Shown here: positions 24,037 to 32,167 of the stretch, piece by piece | How positions within the stretch are numbered: the first letter of the stretch is position 1 | How the letters are laid out: each line of letters begins with the position of its first letter | Position numbers and translations under genes: made by a program | Notes under the pieces: model-generated | What the model was told of the DNA's origin: nothing | What the model saw: the letters and a program-made list of their open reading frames with translations, nothing else | The model's database searches: none | Source of the DNA: Chloroflexota bacterium | GTDB lineage: Bacteria; Chloroflexota; Anaerolineae; B4-G1; SLSP01 | Reading direction: 5' to 3' | DNA length: 43,080 nucleotides | Assembly: GCA_019873645.1 (NCBI GenBank) | Contig: JAIOAX010000039.1 | Span: 1-43,080 of the forward strand

Positions 24037-26586
24037 TCAAAACGTCAAGCGCAATATGTATCCCCCAACGTTGATATCCATCTCCTTTGCCGGCAACGCG
24101 ACGGTGCAGTAGGGGTTTTCGTAATGCGGGAATCCTGTCAGCGGCTGCACGACGCCGTCGCGCAGAAAGTCACCTTGCCAGCCGAAGGCCAATGTCTCAC
24201 CGCGCAGCGTGGTGTAATGCACCATCAGGCCTTGCGTTTCCAATGCCGTCGCCAGCACTTTCTGCTGGAATTCCTCGAAACTGCCATCGAGTGCGGCGCG
24301 GCCCATCTGACAAATCCACACGTTTTCACGACCATAGCTGCGCAGTTCGCGGTAGGCTGCCGGCCCGCGTTTCATCAACGTCAGGCCGTTTGAGGCGTAG
24401 AGCGCCAGGTAGCCGTCCCCTTTGCGGGCGAAGGCCCAGTTACCATGGATTGTATAGGCGTCCAACTTGTAAACCGGAAAATGGGCGTGGGTGAATCCGA
24501 GCCAGTCATCTTCCGGCAGCGTGTACAGGGCGAACAGTACGTCCTTCCACTGCGCCACGCGCGGCAATATGTAGTTGCCAGCCCAGAAATTGGGGCGATG
24601 CGCGCCGTCTTCGCTGAGGCACGGCGGGTGGTTGGTGAAGACGACGGCATCGGGGCCGAAGGTGGCCTGCCAGATGTGTTGCTGATAGCCTTTTTCGCCG
24701 GGGCGGTAATCCTGTACGGAGGCCAGCATGTAATCCGGCGTGCGGTAGGTAACTTTGTTGATAGCATCGCCGGCTGCGTTGACGACGTGCTGTTCGCGGT
24801 TCCACAGTTCTTCAGGGAGCTGCGTGGCAACTTCGCCGAGCATCACGGGGAATTCATAGCCGGAGCAGACCAGCGCCACCAACCCGCGCAGATGCTGGTT
24901 GTAGACGCCCTGCCCCCACAATAGACGGCAGATGCCCGATGTGGGTTCAAGTTGCCCGCTCTTGATCATCGGCGCGTAGGTGCGCCCGTGCGTTGAGCCG
25001 AACACGCCCTTGTAGCTGTTGAGCGCCAGCGTGAAGAGCATCTTGTCGGTCACAACGGCAGCCAGTTCCGCAACCTGTTCGTCTTCCGCCAGGCTGAGCA
25101 GATGCGATAGCGCCAGCAGGTCTTCTTCAAAGTAACAGTTGGAATCCCATTCCCAGAAGCCGGTTGCGCCGCGCGTTTTGAGCCACGCCAGGGCCAGGCG
25201 TTCGCCCTTCTCACGGTGCCAGCGGCCGGTCTGTCCGCTGTTGGTGAAGACTTCATCGGGGTAGAGCTGTCCGGCGAGGATTTCGCAGGTGTGGAAGAGG
25301 ATACTGTGGTTTTCGGTGGTGTAGCACATCGCGTCGGCGCCGGGTTCGTCGTGCCAGTATTTGAAGTTGAGCACACAGGCTTTAAGCGGCGCTTTTAATT
25401 CGGCGGGAAAGGCCGGGTTGTCCATATAACGATACATCACACCTAGCAACCCTACCAGGTCGAAATCGCTGCAATCCGCACGCGCATTGATACTGGCGAT
25501 GGCTTTGAGGATGACGCTTTGATCCACTTCCGTCCATTTCCCCAGCTCGAATTTGGCAATCTCGGCATAGAGGTTGTCTTTCTGGGTGACCGCATAGTTC
25601 AACGCTTCGCGGCTGCGTTCCTCCACCGTGCCGTAGGGCGTCTCCGTATAGGCGTTATCCAGGATGTAGAACGGCATATCCCACTGATAACGCACATTCC
25701 AGAAAGCATATTCCTGCCAGATCGCACGGAGCACTGCCCGGTACGGCCCCTGCCAGATGCGGAACCCGTGGCCGATATCATTGACTTCTCCCGGCTTGGC
25801 TTCGGTTTGACCGCTCACGTAGATGCGGCCTCTGGCATCCTGGATACTGTAATCGTAGTTGAAGTTGGCTTCGAGGTCATCCGCCCAGTGCAGGTTGACG
25901 ACCCGGCCCCGATAACTGGCGACATCCTCGATGCAGGCTTGCTCGAAGACGCGCTCCAGCATGACGTGCCGCACCGTGCGTTCGGTCGCCGAGGGGATGC
26001 GCACGGTAACGTCTTCGGGGTCAATATCCACCATTCGCAAAGCCATCACGTAGGGACATTCGCGCGCGGCCACTTCTTCAAAGCACACCACAATTTCATT
26101 GGCCTTGCCATCTTTATCATCTTCGCGCAGGATCGCCGTAAATGATATGCTTGCCGGTTGCTGGTGGTGAAAATGGGCGTGCCGATGGACATGCTCCCCG
26201 TTGATCCAGACATCTGCCGGCCCGTTGGTGGTGAGGATGAAGGTGACTTCCTGTTCTTCCCACACGCTGACCTGCGTGTAGGCCCAGGTGCGCAGATAGT
26301 GCCAGGTGTGGTAGAAGGTGGATTGGTCCACAAAATGATCATCGAGACAGCGCACGTAACGCCAGGGCAGCGTCGTTTCGCCTATGGTCAGGGTCTGCAT
26401 CTCAACGGGGAGTTCAGTAATCCGATAATCAGGGTCATGGTAGTGCTGGGCGATGTGGAATTTGTGCTCTGCGCCGAGGCCGGGGAACCGGCCGGGATCA
26501 TCAATGGCGATGGCCTGCGGGCCGGCGACGAGCCAGTTGTGGATATAGCCGTTCTGCAATTCGTATTCACGGTAGGGAATAGTCAT
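24037..26586 (-). CDS. Large protein of unknown family, probably carbohydrate-active
   Basis: An 849-residue protein without signal peptide. The N-terminal part (about 90-200) reads like a jelly-roll sugar-binding or accessory domain of glycosidases (TNGPADVWINGEHVHRH, then an NEIVVCF strand). The middle (about 330-640) is helical, with Trp/His/Glu-rich stretches such as YWHDEPGADAMCYTTENHS and GFWEWDSNCYFEEDLL, compatible with an alpha/alpha-toroid. The C-terminal 200 residues are strand-rich. Toroid plus beta-sandwich architecture occurs in polysaccharide lyases and several glycoside hydrolases, but I cannot assign a family or catalytic residues. An AAGGAGG lies 13 bases before ATG 26586, rather far. 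It precedes the importer operon on the same strand, so it may act on the imported sugar. Confidence 0.8.
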   Translation of the reverse strand: MTIPYREYELQNGYIHNWLVAGPQAIAIDDPGRFPGLGAEHKFHIAQHYHDPDYRITELPVEMQTLTIGETTLPWRYVRCLDDHFVDQSTFYHTWHYLRTWAYTQVSVWEEQEVTFILTTNGPADVWINGEHVHRHAHFHHQQPASISFTAILREDDKDGKANEIVVCFEEVAARECPYVMALRMVDIDPEDVTVRIPSATERTVRHVMLERVFEQACIEDVASYRGRVVNLHWADDLEANFNYDYSIQDARGRIYVSGQTEAKPGEVNDIGHGFRIWQGPYRAVLRAIWQEYAFWNVRYQWDMPFYILDNAYTETPYGTVEERSREALNYAVTQKDNLYAEIAKFELGKWTEVDQSVILKAIASINARADCSDFDLVGLLGVMYRYMDNPAFPAELKAPLKACVLNFKYWHDEPGADAMCYTTENHSILFHTCEILAGQLYPDEVFTNSGQTGRWHREKGERLALAWLKTRGATGFWEWDSNCYFEEDLLALSHLLSLAEDEQVAELAAVVTDKMLFTLALNSYKGVFGSTHGRTYAPMIKSGQLEPTSGICRLLWGQGVYNQHLRGLVALVCSGYEFPVMLGEVATQLPEELWNREQHVVNAAGDAINKVTYRTPDYMLASVQDYRPGEKGYQQHIWQATFGPDAVVFTNHPPCLSEDGAHRPNFWAGNYILPRVAQWKDVLFALYTLPEDDWLGFTHAHFPVYKLDAYTIHGNWAFARKGDGYLALYASNGLTLMKRGPAAYRELRSYGRENVWICQMGRAALDGSFEEFQQKVLATALETQGLMVHYTTLRGETLAFGWQGDFLRDGVVQPLTGFPHYENPYCTVALPAKEMDINVGGYILRLTF

Positions 26587-26659
26587 CGAAGTTTAGGGTC
26601 CTCCTTATAGTAGTCGGGCAGTCTTTAGTCCGGTAGATTGTAGCATCATATATAAAACT

Positions 26660-27853
26660 TTAGCCTTCCCCTAGCGCGGGGCGGAATTTGGTTGTGACTT
26701 CGGCGATGGATGGGCCGAGGATTTTGATTTCCTCCAGGCGGTTCGTGCCCAGGCCCAACTCATAGGCCAACTGGATGTGGTTGCGCCCACGGATGAAGGG
26801 CGTGGTCTTGTCTGCGGCGGTGGGATCGAACCCCATGGCCGCCGTCGCCACGGCGTCGGTCGCCACAACATCTTTCCCGGCAATCAGCACCCCCGGTTCG
26901 AGCGGCCGCACGCCTTTGATCCAGGGGCCTTCGCCGCTCTCGCTGCTCTTGATGCCGTCCACCAGCCCGAAGTGCAAGGGCCGCGCGCGGTTCAGGTCGG
27001 TGATGATCTGCGGCACGCGGTCGCCGGCAGTTTCGTCGCTTGGGCCATGGAAAGTGGAACGATAGCCATCGCCTTGGCTGGTGCGGTAAAATTGCAGCGG
27101 CACCAGGCCGAACAGGTTTTTCATCGTGTGGGTGACGCCAGCAATCCAGTGACATTTCATCTTGGAGACGGACATAAAGGTGTCAAGCTCTTCCAGAATG
27201 TGGTTGAAGGTAAATGTGTCGTAGAGCTTGCCGCCACCGGGAACGGGCGTGGCCGCAAAATCAGGGTAGGGGGCTTTGTCGTTCAGGTCAATCAGTTTGG
27301 CGCCCAGTTCTTTCGCTATGGCTGTATATCCCCACAGTGAATACGATTCCGGCTGATAGACGGCCTCGACGATGTACAGCTCTTTGGCCCCGGCATCCAG
27401 CACCAGTTTTCCCAGCGCCTTGACCACTTCGGGGTGGGTGACGAAGGTGTCCACGCCGGGAAGTCCGGCAATTTTGCCATCCCAGTACACCCCGCCGGTG
27501 AGATTGATTTTGATCGCCACGCGCGCGCCCGGCCGGACGATGTCGCCCAGACCGCCCAGGCTGTCGAGCATATCACGGAGGGTATTGTAGAGCGCCTGCG
27601 GGTCATAAGTTTTCTGGCGGGCGATGGCGACCTGCGCTTTGTAGGCGCCGGTCGCTGCTACAGGCGCGGAAGTTGTTGCCGCCGGCGCGACAGTCGCCGT
27701 TGGCGGTACGCTTGTCGGGGCAACGGGTTGCGCTTTGGTGCTGCAACCCACGAGCAGTGCGCCTGCGGTCACGCCGGCTATCTGCAAGAAATCGCGCCGG
27801 GTTAGTGCTCTGCGGGTATTGTATTTGCGGTCCATATTACTATTCATAAACAT
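26660..27853 (-). CDS. Tat-exported DUF362 domain protein
   Basis: A 397-residue protein with a twin-arginine signal (LTRRDFLQIAG, residues 17-27) and a lipobox LLVGC (C37), then a Thr/Pro/Ala linker and a DUF362 domain (from about residue 68: VAIARQKTYDPQALY, GARVAIKINLTGG, THPEVVKALGKLVLDAG, MKCHWIAGVTHTMKNLFGLVP). DUF362 proteins are of unknown function and often carry ferredoxin clusters; none is visible here, so this is the stand-alone exported form. GAGAGG is three bases before ATG 27853 and nine before ATG 27847, so the second Met may be the true start. It lies 73 bases upstream of the large carbohydrate-active-like gene, same strand. Confidence 0.9.
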   Translation of the reverse strand: MFMNSNMDRKYNTRRALTRRDFLQIAGVTAGALLVGCSTKAQPVAPTSVPPTATVAPAATTSAPVAATGAYKAQVAIARQKTYDPQALYNTLRDMLDSLGGLGDIVRPGARVAIKINLTGGVYWDGKIAGLPGVDTFVTHPEVVKALGKLVLDAGAKELYIVEAVYQPESYSLWGYTAIAKELGAKLIDLNDKAPYPDFAATPVPGGGKLYDTFTFNHILEELDTFMSVSKMKCHWIAGVTHTMKNLFGLVPLQFYRTSQGDGYRSTFHGPSDETAGDRVPQIITDLNRARPLHFGLVDGIKSSESGEGPWIKGVRPLEPGVLIAGKDVVATDAVATAAMGFDPTAADKTTPFIRGRNHIQLAYELGLGTNRLEEIKILGPSIAEVTTKFRPALGEG

Positions 27854-27894
27854 GCACCTCTCTAAGTAAAGATACTATGTCGCCATCCAAATGA

Positions 27895-28281
27895 TCAACG
27901 ATGACGTTGTTCATTCCAAGTTAGATGCGGTCCATCAAAAAGCAACGATACCCAATTCAATATATCGCGCCCTATGACACCCCACATCTGCGCAGCAGTC
28001 AAAAATCTTACTCGGAATATCTTGTTCAAGAAAACCGACTCAAGTTGAACAGCCGACGCAAAGGTTGTGTCGCCGCCAAAACCGATCACCTGATAACTCA
28101 CATCTGGAATGATAGTGGCGTTTAGTTCCTCGATCACGATTTGCGGTATGACCGTCACGTCTGCTCCCAAATCCAGCAACATAAGCACATCTTGCACACG
28201 TTCACCGTTGTTGGGGTTGCTTATGGTGACTCGTGCTACCGGCGCAGGCGGATCAAAGAGCATATCATTATACGTCGGCAT
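27895..28281 (-). CDS. Retropepsin-like aspartic protease family protein, altered active site
   Basis: A 128-residue protein with the single-domain retropepsin pattern: LMLLDLGADVTVIP (residues 33-46), a glycine flap-like segment (VIGFGGDTT), and the C-terminal GVIGRDILNW that packs beside the active site in this family. As dimers such proteins normally use D-T/S-G; here D37 is followed by Leu38, so the residue that supports the catalytic Asp is lost. Activity may be reduced or altered. It overlaps the upstream 70-residue gene by 14 bases, so the two are co-translated. I know similar small pairs from Cyanobacteria and Chloroflexota, but their role is unknown. Confidence 0.8.
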   Translation of the reverse strand: MPTYNDMLFDPPAPVARVTISNPNNGERVQDVLMLLDLGADVTVIPQIVIEELNATIIPDVSYQVIGFGGDTTFASAVQLESVFLNKIFRVRFLTAAQMWGVIGRDILNWVSLLFDGPHLTWNEQRHR

Positions 28282-28480
28282 CAGACACCAGCTCTATGAC
28301 TTCTTTCTTGAAATCAGCAGCCTGTTCAGGATGGGCTAAACGTGGACTGACAAGTTGCACTTGGTGGACTTCAAAATCAGGGATCATCACGTACACTTTT
28401 ATCTGGTCAGGCAAAAGGACTTTTGACTTGAGACGTATCTGCCCTTTGTCTACCACTCCTTCAAAGGCTATAATCCCCAT
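28268..28480 (-). CDS. Small protein paired with the retropepsin-like gene
   Basis: A 70-residue protein beginning with a strand-rich segment (FEGVVDKGQIRLKSKVLLPDQIKVYVMIPD) like those of small AF2212/AbrB-like antitoxin-type proteins, followed by a charged helical tail. Such proteins often precede retropepsin-like or PIN-type genes. It overlaps the retropepsin-like gene by 14 bases. A toxin-antitoxin role should not be assumed because the partner is not a known toxin. Confidence 0.7.
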   Translation of the reverse strand: MGIIAFEGVVDKGQIRLKSKVLLPDQIKVYVMIPDFEVHQVQLVSPRLAHPEQAADFKKEVIELVSDADV

Positions 28481-28547
28481 AGTGTACCCCCGTTTTCAAA
28501 AATGACTGTAACGGATTGAATCTAACAGAGATATGTCCGTTGGCCGA

Positions 28548-29141
28548 TTATTGGGTATCGGCGTTGCGCCGCAGGCGGGGCAGATAGCAGGGCGTGCGCG
28601 CGCGGTACTCAGCGTAGCCGGGCAGCTTTTCAACGAGCAGTTTCTCCTCTCGACGGGTAGCCATCGAAAAATCCACAAAAGCGTAGATGACGACCAGCAA
28701 CATCGGCAGCGAAGGGTTAATGAGCAGCATCGCCGTTGCCATGGTGAAATAGGCGGTGTACAGCGGATGGCGGACGTATTGATATGGCCCTCCCGTTACC
28801 AGGTACTGCCCTGGTTGGATTTCCACGCGCTCGCCGTAGAATTGCCCTAAATGCCAGCGTCCCCACCAGTATAGTGCAAATGCAGCGACGAGCAACAGCA
28901 ACCCGACGATTTGCAACGCCAGGCCCCACCAGGCGTGTGTACGGATTCCCAGACCCGGAAACAGAGCCGGTTGTACGATCAGAAAGATAGCGCAAGGTAT
29001 GACAATCGCAGTGTACCCCCAGTTGCGGCTGCTGCCGTAAGCGCGGCGCTGGTCGAAATGGCGGATCAGCCAGGAATCCACCGCATAAAAGATAACCACA
29101 ACGGCCAGGATGATAAGGGTTTGATAAATACCGGTGATCAT
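28548..29141 (-). CDS. Isoprenylcysteine carboxyl methyltransferase-like membrane enzyme
   Basis: A 197-residue integral membrane protein with four to five transmembrane segments and the ICMT/PEMT signature: GPYQYVRHPLYTAYF (about 118-132) and, near the C-terminus, RREEKLLVEKLPGYAEYRART, the S-adenosylmethionine-binding RHPxY...EExxL...YxxYR pattern. Members methylate prenylcysteine carboxylates, phospholipid amines or other membrane-embedded substrates; bacterial substrates are mostly unknown. It lies 24 bases downstream of a Pyr4/PaxB-like terpene cyclase homolog, so an isoprenoid substrate is attractive but unproven. Confidence 0.9.
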   Translation of the reverse strand: MITGIYQTLIILAVVVIFYAVDSWLIRHFDQRRAYGSSRNWGYTAIVIPCAIFLIVQPALFPGLGIRTHAWWGLALQIVGLLLLVAAFALYWWGRWHLGQFYGERVEIQPGQYLVTGGPYQYVRHPLYTAYFTMATAMLLINPSLPMLLVVIYAFVDFSMATRREEKLLVEKLPGYAEYRARTPCYLPRLRRNADTQ

Positions 29142-29165
29142 CGCTCTCTTTATCCTTTCTGAAGT

Positions 29166-29816
29166 TTAGAAGCGTTTCCAGGGATTTATCCCCAATTCTT
29201 TATGTTTGAGGTACAGGAGGACGATGTAGAGCCAGTCGAAGATGAAGATCATCCCATACAGGAAATACAGCAGCGGTCTGCCCGGGTAAAGGTTAGCAAA
29301 CAGGAACGAGGGCAACGCCGTACCAATCATTTTGAAAATAGCGATGTACAATGACTGGCCGGCAAGGCCCTTGCGGCGCAACAGCATCACGATGAAGAGG
29401 ATGGACATCATCAGATTTTGACCGAAGGCCGCGTATTTACCGTCCCAGTCCTGGAACTCATAGGACATCGTCAACACGATTCCGAAGGCCGTCGCCAGTG
29501 CCAATCCCAGTGTTGGGTAAAACCACTGCTCCGGCACGAGGTCCTTGAGTATCTGTTTGCCAAAACGCACGGTCTGCGCCAGGATCACCAGATCGAACAA
29601 CAGCCAGACGTAGTTGATATAGAGCTGCGGCGGGCGATGGGGCAGGAGAACGGAGAAAATGAATTCCCAGGACAGATTGGCTGCCAGCGCCGCCAACGGC
29701 ATCCCATAGGTGCGGTCTTCGAACCCGCGTTTGATGATCAACAAGTAGACAAGCGTCCAAAAAAGACCAGAACCGACCTGTAAGGCGATGACAGTTTCTG
29801 GAGAAAGCGACATCAT
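29166..29816 (-). CDS. Membrane protein of the Pyr4/PaxB-type terpene cyclase superfamily
   Basis: A 216-residue protein with seven predicted membrane segments. It matches the small integral-membrane terpene cyclases of fungal meroterpenoid and indole-diterpene pathways (Pyr4, PaxB): WTLVYLLIIKRGFEDRTYGMP, then NLSWEFIF with E51, and FIFDWLYIVLLYL with D194, at the positions of the two acidic residues proposed to be catalytic in Pyr4 (Glu in segment 2, Asp near the end). PaxB has the same F-x-D-x-TYGM...N-x-x-WE and D-x-LY framework. Bacterial members include the drimentine-pathway cyclases. The function here is inferred from homology only. The GH5 stop TAG overlaps its GGGAGGG ribosome-binding site; two adjacent ATGs exist and the second (29813) has the better spacing. 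Confidence 0.82.
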   Translation of the reverse strand: MMSLSPETVIALQVGSGLFWTLVYLLIIKRGFEDRTYGMPLAALAANLSWEFIFSVLLPHRPPQLYINYVWLLFDLVILAQTVRFGKQILKDLVPEQWFYPTLGLALATAFGIVLTMSYEFQDWDGKYAAFGQNLMMSILFIVMLLRRKGLAGQSLYIAIFKMIGTALPSFLFANLYPGRPLLYFLYGMIFIFDWLYIVLLYLKHKELGINPWKRF

Positions 29817-29823
29817 TCCCTCC

Positions 29824-31089
29824 CTAGGGTATCAAGGCTCTGAGCAATTCTTCACGCCAGCGGCCGGCCGTGCGATCATAAAGGCCGAAGCCCGCGCCGA
29901 ACTCCCAGTAGGCCCATGACATGCCGCGCGCTTCGGCTTCTTCACGCACAAACTTCGTCCAGTTGACGCGCGACTGCATGTCAGCCTGCTCGAACGCCCC
30001 GAATTCGCCCAGCCACAGCGTGCAACCCAGCTTTTCTGCGGCTTTGGCGGCCCTGTCAAAGGCGTCGCGGATGGGCTTGGGGCCAGCAGGGTTGGTCTCG
30101 GCGGGATAGGTGTTGTATTGCCGGAACCACGAGTACACCCAGCTCACTTTGGCAGCTTCCGGGTCCGGCGTCACCGGCGTGGCCGGTGGGCCGGGCCACG
30201 TCACGCCGAGGGTCTGGTAGCCGGTTCCGGTCCAACTTGCGCCCTGATGGGTGAAGAGCATGGGATCGTAGAAATGAAAGGTGCAGACATAATTTTCCTC
30301 GCCTTCGGGTAAGCGCAAGCTCTGCAAGCCGCTGTAACCACCCCAGTTCGCGCCGGTGACGATGAGGGTGTGGCGGTTGTCAATGCGGCGGATCGCCAGG
30401 ATGGTATCGCCGAGGAGCCGAATCCAACTGTCTTGCGAGAGGTTGCCGTGCGGTTCGTTGAGCGGCTCGAAGTAGACGTTATCGGGCATGTCCTTGTAGC
30501 GCGTCGCAATCTGTTGCCAGATGGCAATAAAGCGTTCCCGGTGCGCGGCGGGATCCTCGAAAATTTCCTCGTAGTGGTGCATGTTGATGACGACATTCAG
30601 GCCGTTTTCCAGCCCGTTCTGGATCACCCAATCCACACGCCGGAAGAAGTCCTCATCCACGGTGTAGGGTGGGTCCTTCAGCGCGTGCGCCGACCAGCGG
30701 ATGGGCACGCGGATGGTGTCGAAGCCGGCCTCGGCGATGAGGCGGAAATACTCTGCTTGTAACACCATACCCCATTCACCTTCGCGGGGCGCTTCGAGCG
30801 CGTTGCCCAGGTTCACGCCGCGCCCTAGCCGTTTGCCCTGCGTGATCCGGTCAAGGGGAGCAGCCGGCGGCGTGAGAGTGGGTTGGGGCGTGTCTGTGGG
30901 GCGGGGAGCAGCCGTGGGCGTCATCACGCGCAAGACCTCGGTGGGCGCAATCTCTTCGGTAGGCATCGGCGTCGCTGTGGGGACTGCCGTAACCACGAAG
31001 ATCTCCGTCGCTTTTGGCGGCGGTGTAGGACGGCAGGCTGTCGTCACCAAGACCAGGAACCCGCTCAGGAATAGCAGCCACCTTTTCAT
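29824..31089 (-). CDS. Secreted GH5-family glycoside hydrolase
   Basis: A 421-residue protein with an N-terminal signal ending at C19 (VTTAC, a non-ideal lipobox, so lipoprotein status is probable, not certain), a Thr/Pro linker (20-78) and a GH5 (beta/alpha)8 barrel. GRGVNLGNALEAP opens the catalytic domain, IRVPIRWSAH is at 126-135 and NMHHYEE near 169. The acid/base is E212 in FEPLNEP and the nucleophile E362 in LWLGEFGAFE. It would cleave a beta-linked glycan such as a glucan or mannan outside the cell. Its start overlaps the epimerase stop by four bases. It is intact, unlike the second GH5 gene on the other side of the divergent promoter. Confidence 0.93.
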   Translation of the reverse strand: MKRWLLFLSGFLVLVTTACRPTPPPKATEIFVVTAVPTATPMPTEEIAPTEVLRVMTPTAAPRPTDTPQPTLTPPAAPLDRITQGKRLGRGVNLGNALEAPREGEWGMVLQAEYFRLIAEAGFDTIRVPIRWSAHALKDPPYTVDEDFFRRVDWVIQNGLENGLNVVINMHHYEEIFEDPAAHRERFIAIWQQIATRYKDMPDNVYFEPLNEPHGNLSQDSWIRLLGDTILAIRRIDNRHTLIVTGANWGGYSGLQSLRLPEGEENYVCTFHFYDPMLFTHQGASWTGTGYQTLGVTWPGPPATPVTPDPEAAKVSWVYSWFRQYNTYPAETNPAGPKPIRDAFDRAAKAAEKLGCTLWLGEFGAFEQADMQSRVNWTKFVREEAEARGMSWAYWEFGAGFGLYDRTAGRWREELLRALIP

Positions 31090-32015
31090 GGTGTCACCCC
31101 TTTCAAAGCGTCAACCACGTGTTGCAGACCATCGCGCAGCTTCATTCGAGGTTGCCAGCCCAATACCCGTTTGGCCTTGCTGCAATCGAAATAAGAGAGA
31201 TAGATGTCGCCGGGCCGCCGCGGTGCGCGGACGACGTTCACGCTGCGCCCGATGATTTCGCACAGTTGGCGATAAAGCTCGTTGACCGATGTGCCGCGCC
31301 CGCTGGCAATGCAGAACACGTCGTCATCGCCGCCCGTCAGTGCCGCCACATTGGCCGCCGCCACATCGCCCACGTAAACGTAGTCTTTCTGCTGCTCGCC
31401 GTCCCAATCAATGCGCACCTCCAGGCCTTGCAGGATGCGGTTGGCGAAGATGGCAATCACGCCGGCTTCACCTGTGGGATCCTGGCGCGGACCGTAAACG
31501 TTGCCGTAGCGGAAAATCGTGTAGCTCAGTCCTTTGGCCTGCTGGTAGTAGCGCAGATAGTGCTCCGTGACCATTTTCGTGATGCCGTAGGGTGATTCGG
31601 GGCGTTGCGGGGTCTCTTCGGTGATCGGCAGGTGTTCTACCGTCCCATAACTCGCACCACTGCCGGCAAAAATGACCTTGCGCGTGCCTGCCTTCACGCA
31701 CGCTTCGAGCAGATTGAGCAGCCCCATCACGTTCACATCGGCGTCCAGCCTGGGCTTATCGGTAGAAATCTTGACCGAGTGCTGCGCGGCATGGTGATTG
31801 AGAATGTCCGGGCGTTCGCGGACAATCAGCTCCACCGCTTCCGCGCTGCGAATGTCCAGTTGATAAAAGCGCGCCTGGGGATTGACGTTCTTTAAGCGGC
31901 CCCCGCCTTCTTCCCACAGGCTGTCAATGATGATGACTTCGTGCCCTTCTGCGATGTAGGCATCCACGACATGCGAACCGATAAAGCCTGCGCCACCTGT
32001 TACGACGATTTTCAT
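31086..32015 (-). CDS. NAD-dependent sugar-nucleotide epimerase (SDR, UDP-glucose 4-epimerase-like)
   Basis: A 309-residue extended short-chain dehydrogenase with the NAD motif TGGAGFIGSH (6-15), catalytic Ser in the GSGASYG segment and the SPYGITK motif (Y143, K147). It would epimerise or dehydrate a nucleotide sugar such as UDP-glucose. GAGG lies five bases before ATG 32015, preferred over the GTG two codons upstream. It is the first gene of a four-gene operon with GH5, terpene cyclase homolog and methyltransferase, suggesting that it supplies an activated sugar to the same pathway. Confidence 0.93.
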   Translation of the reverse strand: MKIVVTGGAGFIGSHVVDAYIAEGHEVIIIDSLWEEGGGRLKNVNPQARFYQLDIRSAEAVELIVRERPDILNHHAAQHSVKISTDKPRLDADVNVMGLLNLLEACVKAGTRKVIFAGSGASYGTVEHLPITEETPQRPESPYGITKMVTEHYLRYYQQAKGLSYTIFRYGNVYGPRQDPTGEAGVIAIFANRILQGLEVRIDWDGEQQKDYVYVGDVAAANVAALTGGDDDVFCIASGRGTSVNELYRQLCEIIGRSVNVVRAPRRPGDIYLSYFDCSKAKRVLGWQPRMKLRDGLQHVVDALKGVTP

Positions 32016-32032
32016 AGTCACCTCGTTTGTCT

Positions 32033-32060
32033 GGTTACTGGTTACTCGTTACTGGTTACT
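32033..32060. repeat. 7-mer tandem repeat in the epimerase leader
   Basis: Four contiguous 7-base units: GGTTACT, GGTTACT, CGTTACT, GGTTACT. They fall between the predicted -10 box and the start codon of the epimerase operon, so the repeat would be in the transcribed leader. Copy-number change could alter leader length, but frame-dependent switching does not apply because it is non-coding. Confidence 0.85.
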
Positions 32061-32063
32061 CGG

Positions 32064-32091
32064 ATAATATCGGTTTTGCGGTTTTTGTCCA
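32064..32091 (-). promoter_or_regulatory. Predicted promoter of the epimerase-GH5-cyclase operon
   Basis: On the minus strand TGGACA (32086-32091) and TATTAT (32064-32069) are separated by 16 bases and each differs from consensus at one position. The -35 box lies 20 bases from that of the divergent TetR promoter, so both may respond to the same regulator. Confidence 0.5.
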
Positions 32092-32111
32092 GTGGGCGCA
32101 ATGAGCGTAAC

Positions 32112-32153
32112 TTGACAAATTTGTACTCTGATATAAAATTATACTACAGTACA
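32112..32153 (+). promoter_or_regulatory. TetR gene promoter with overlapping palindrome
   Basis: A perfect TTGACA (32112-32117) and TAAAAT (32134-32139) with a 16-base spacer precede the tetR-type gene. TGTACT (32122-32127) and AGTACA (32148-32153) form an inverted repeat straddling the -10 box, where a TetR dimer would block its own transcription. Confidence 0.55.
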
Positions 32154-32167
32154 GAAAGGAAAATGCT

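Noticed and set aside
28268..28480. Toxin-antitoxin pair with the retropepsin-like gene
   Set aside because: The small protein looks antitoxin-like, but the partner has no toxin fold that I can recognise; kept as a pair of unknown role.
29167..29180. Second LacI-type site (TAGAAGCGTTTCCA)
   Set aside because: It has one mismatch at a defined position and overlaps the last codons of the cyclase-like gene rather than a promoter, so it is probably chance.
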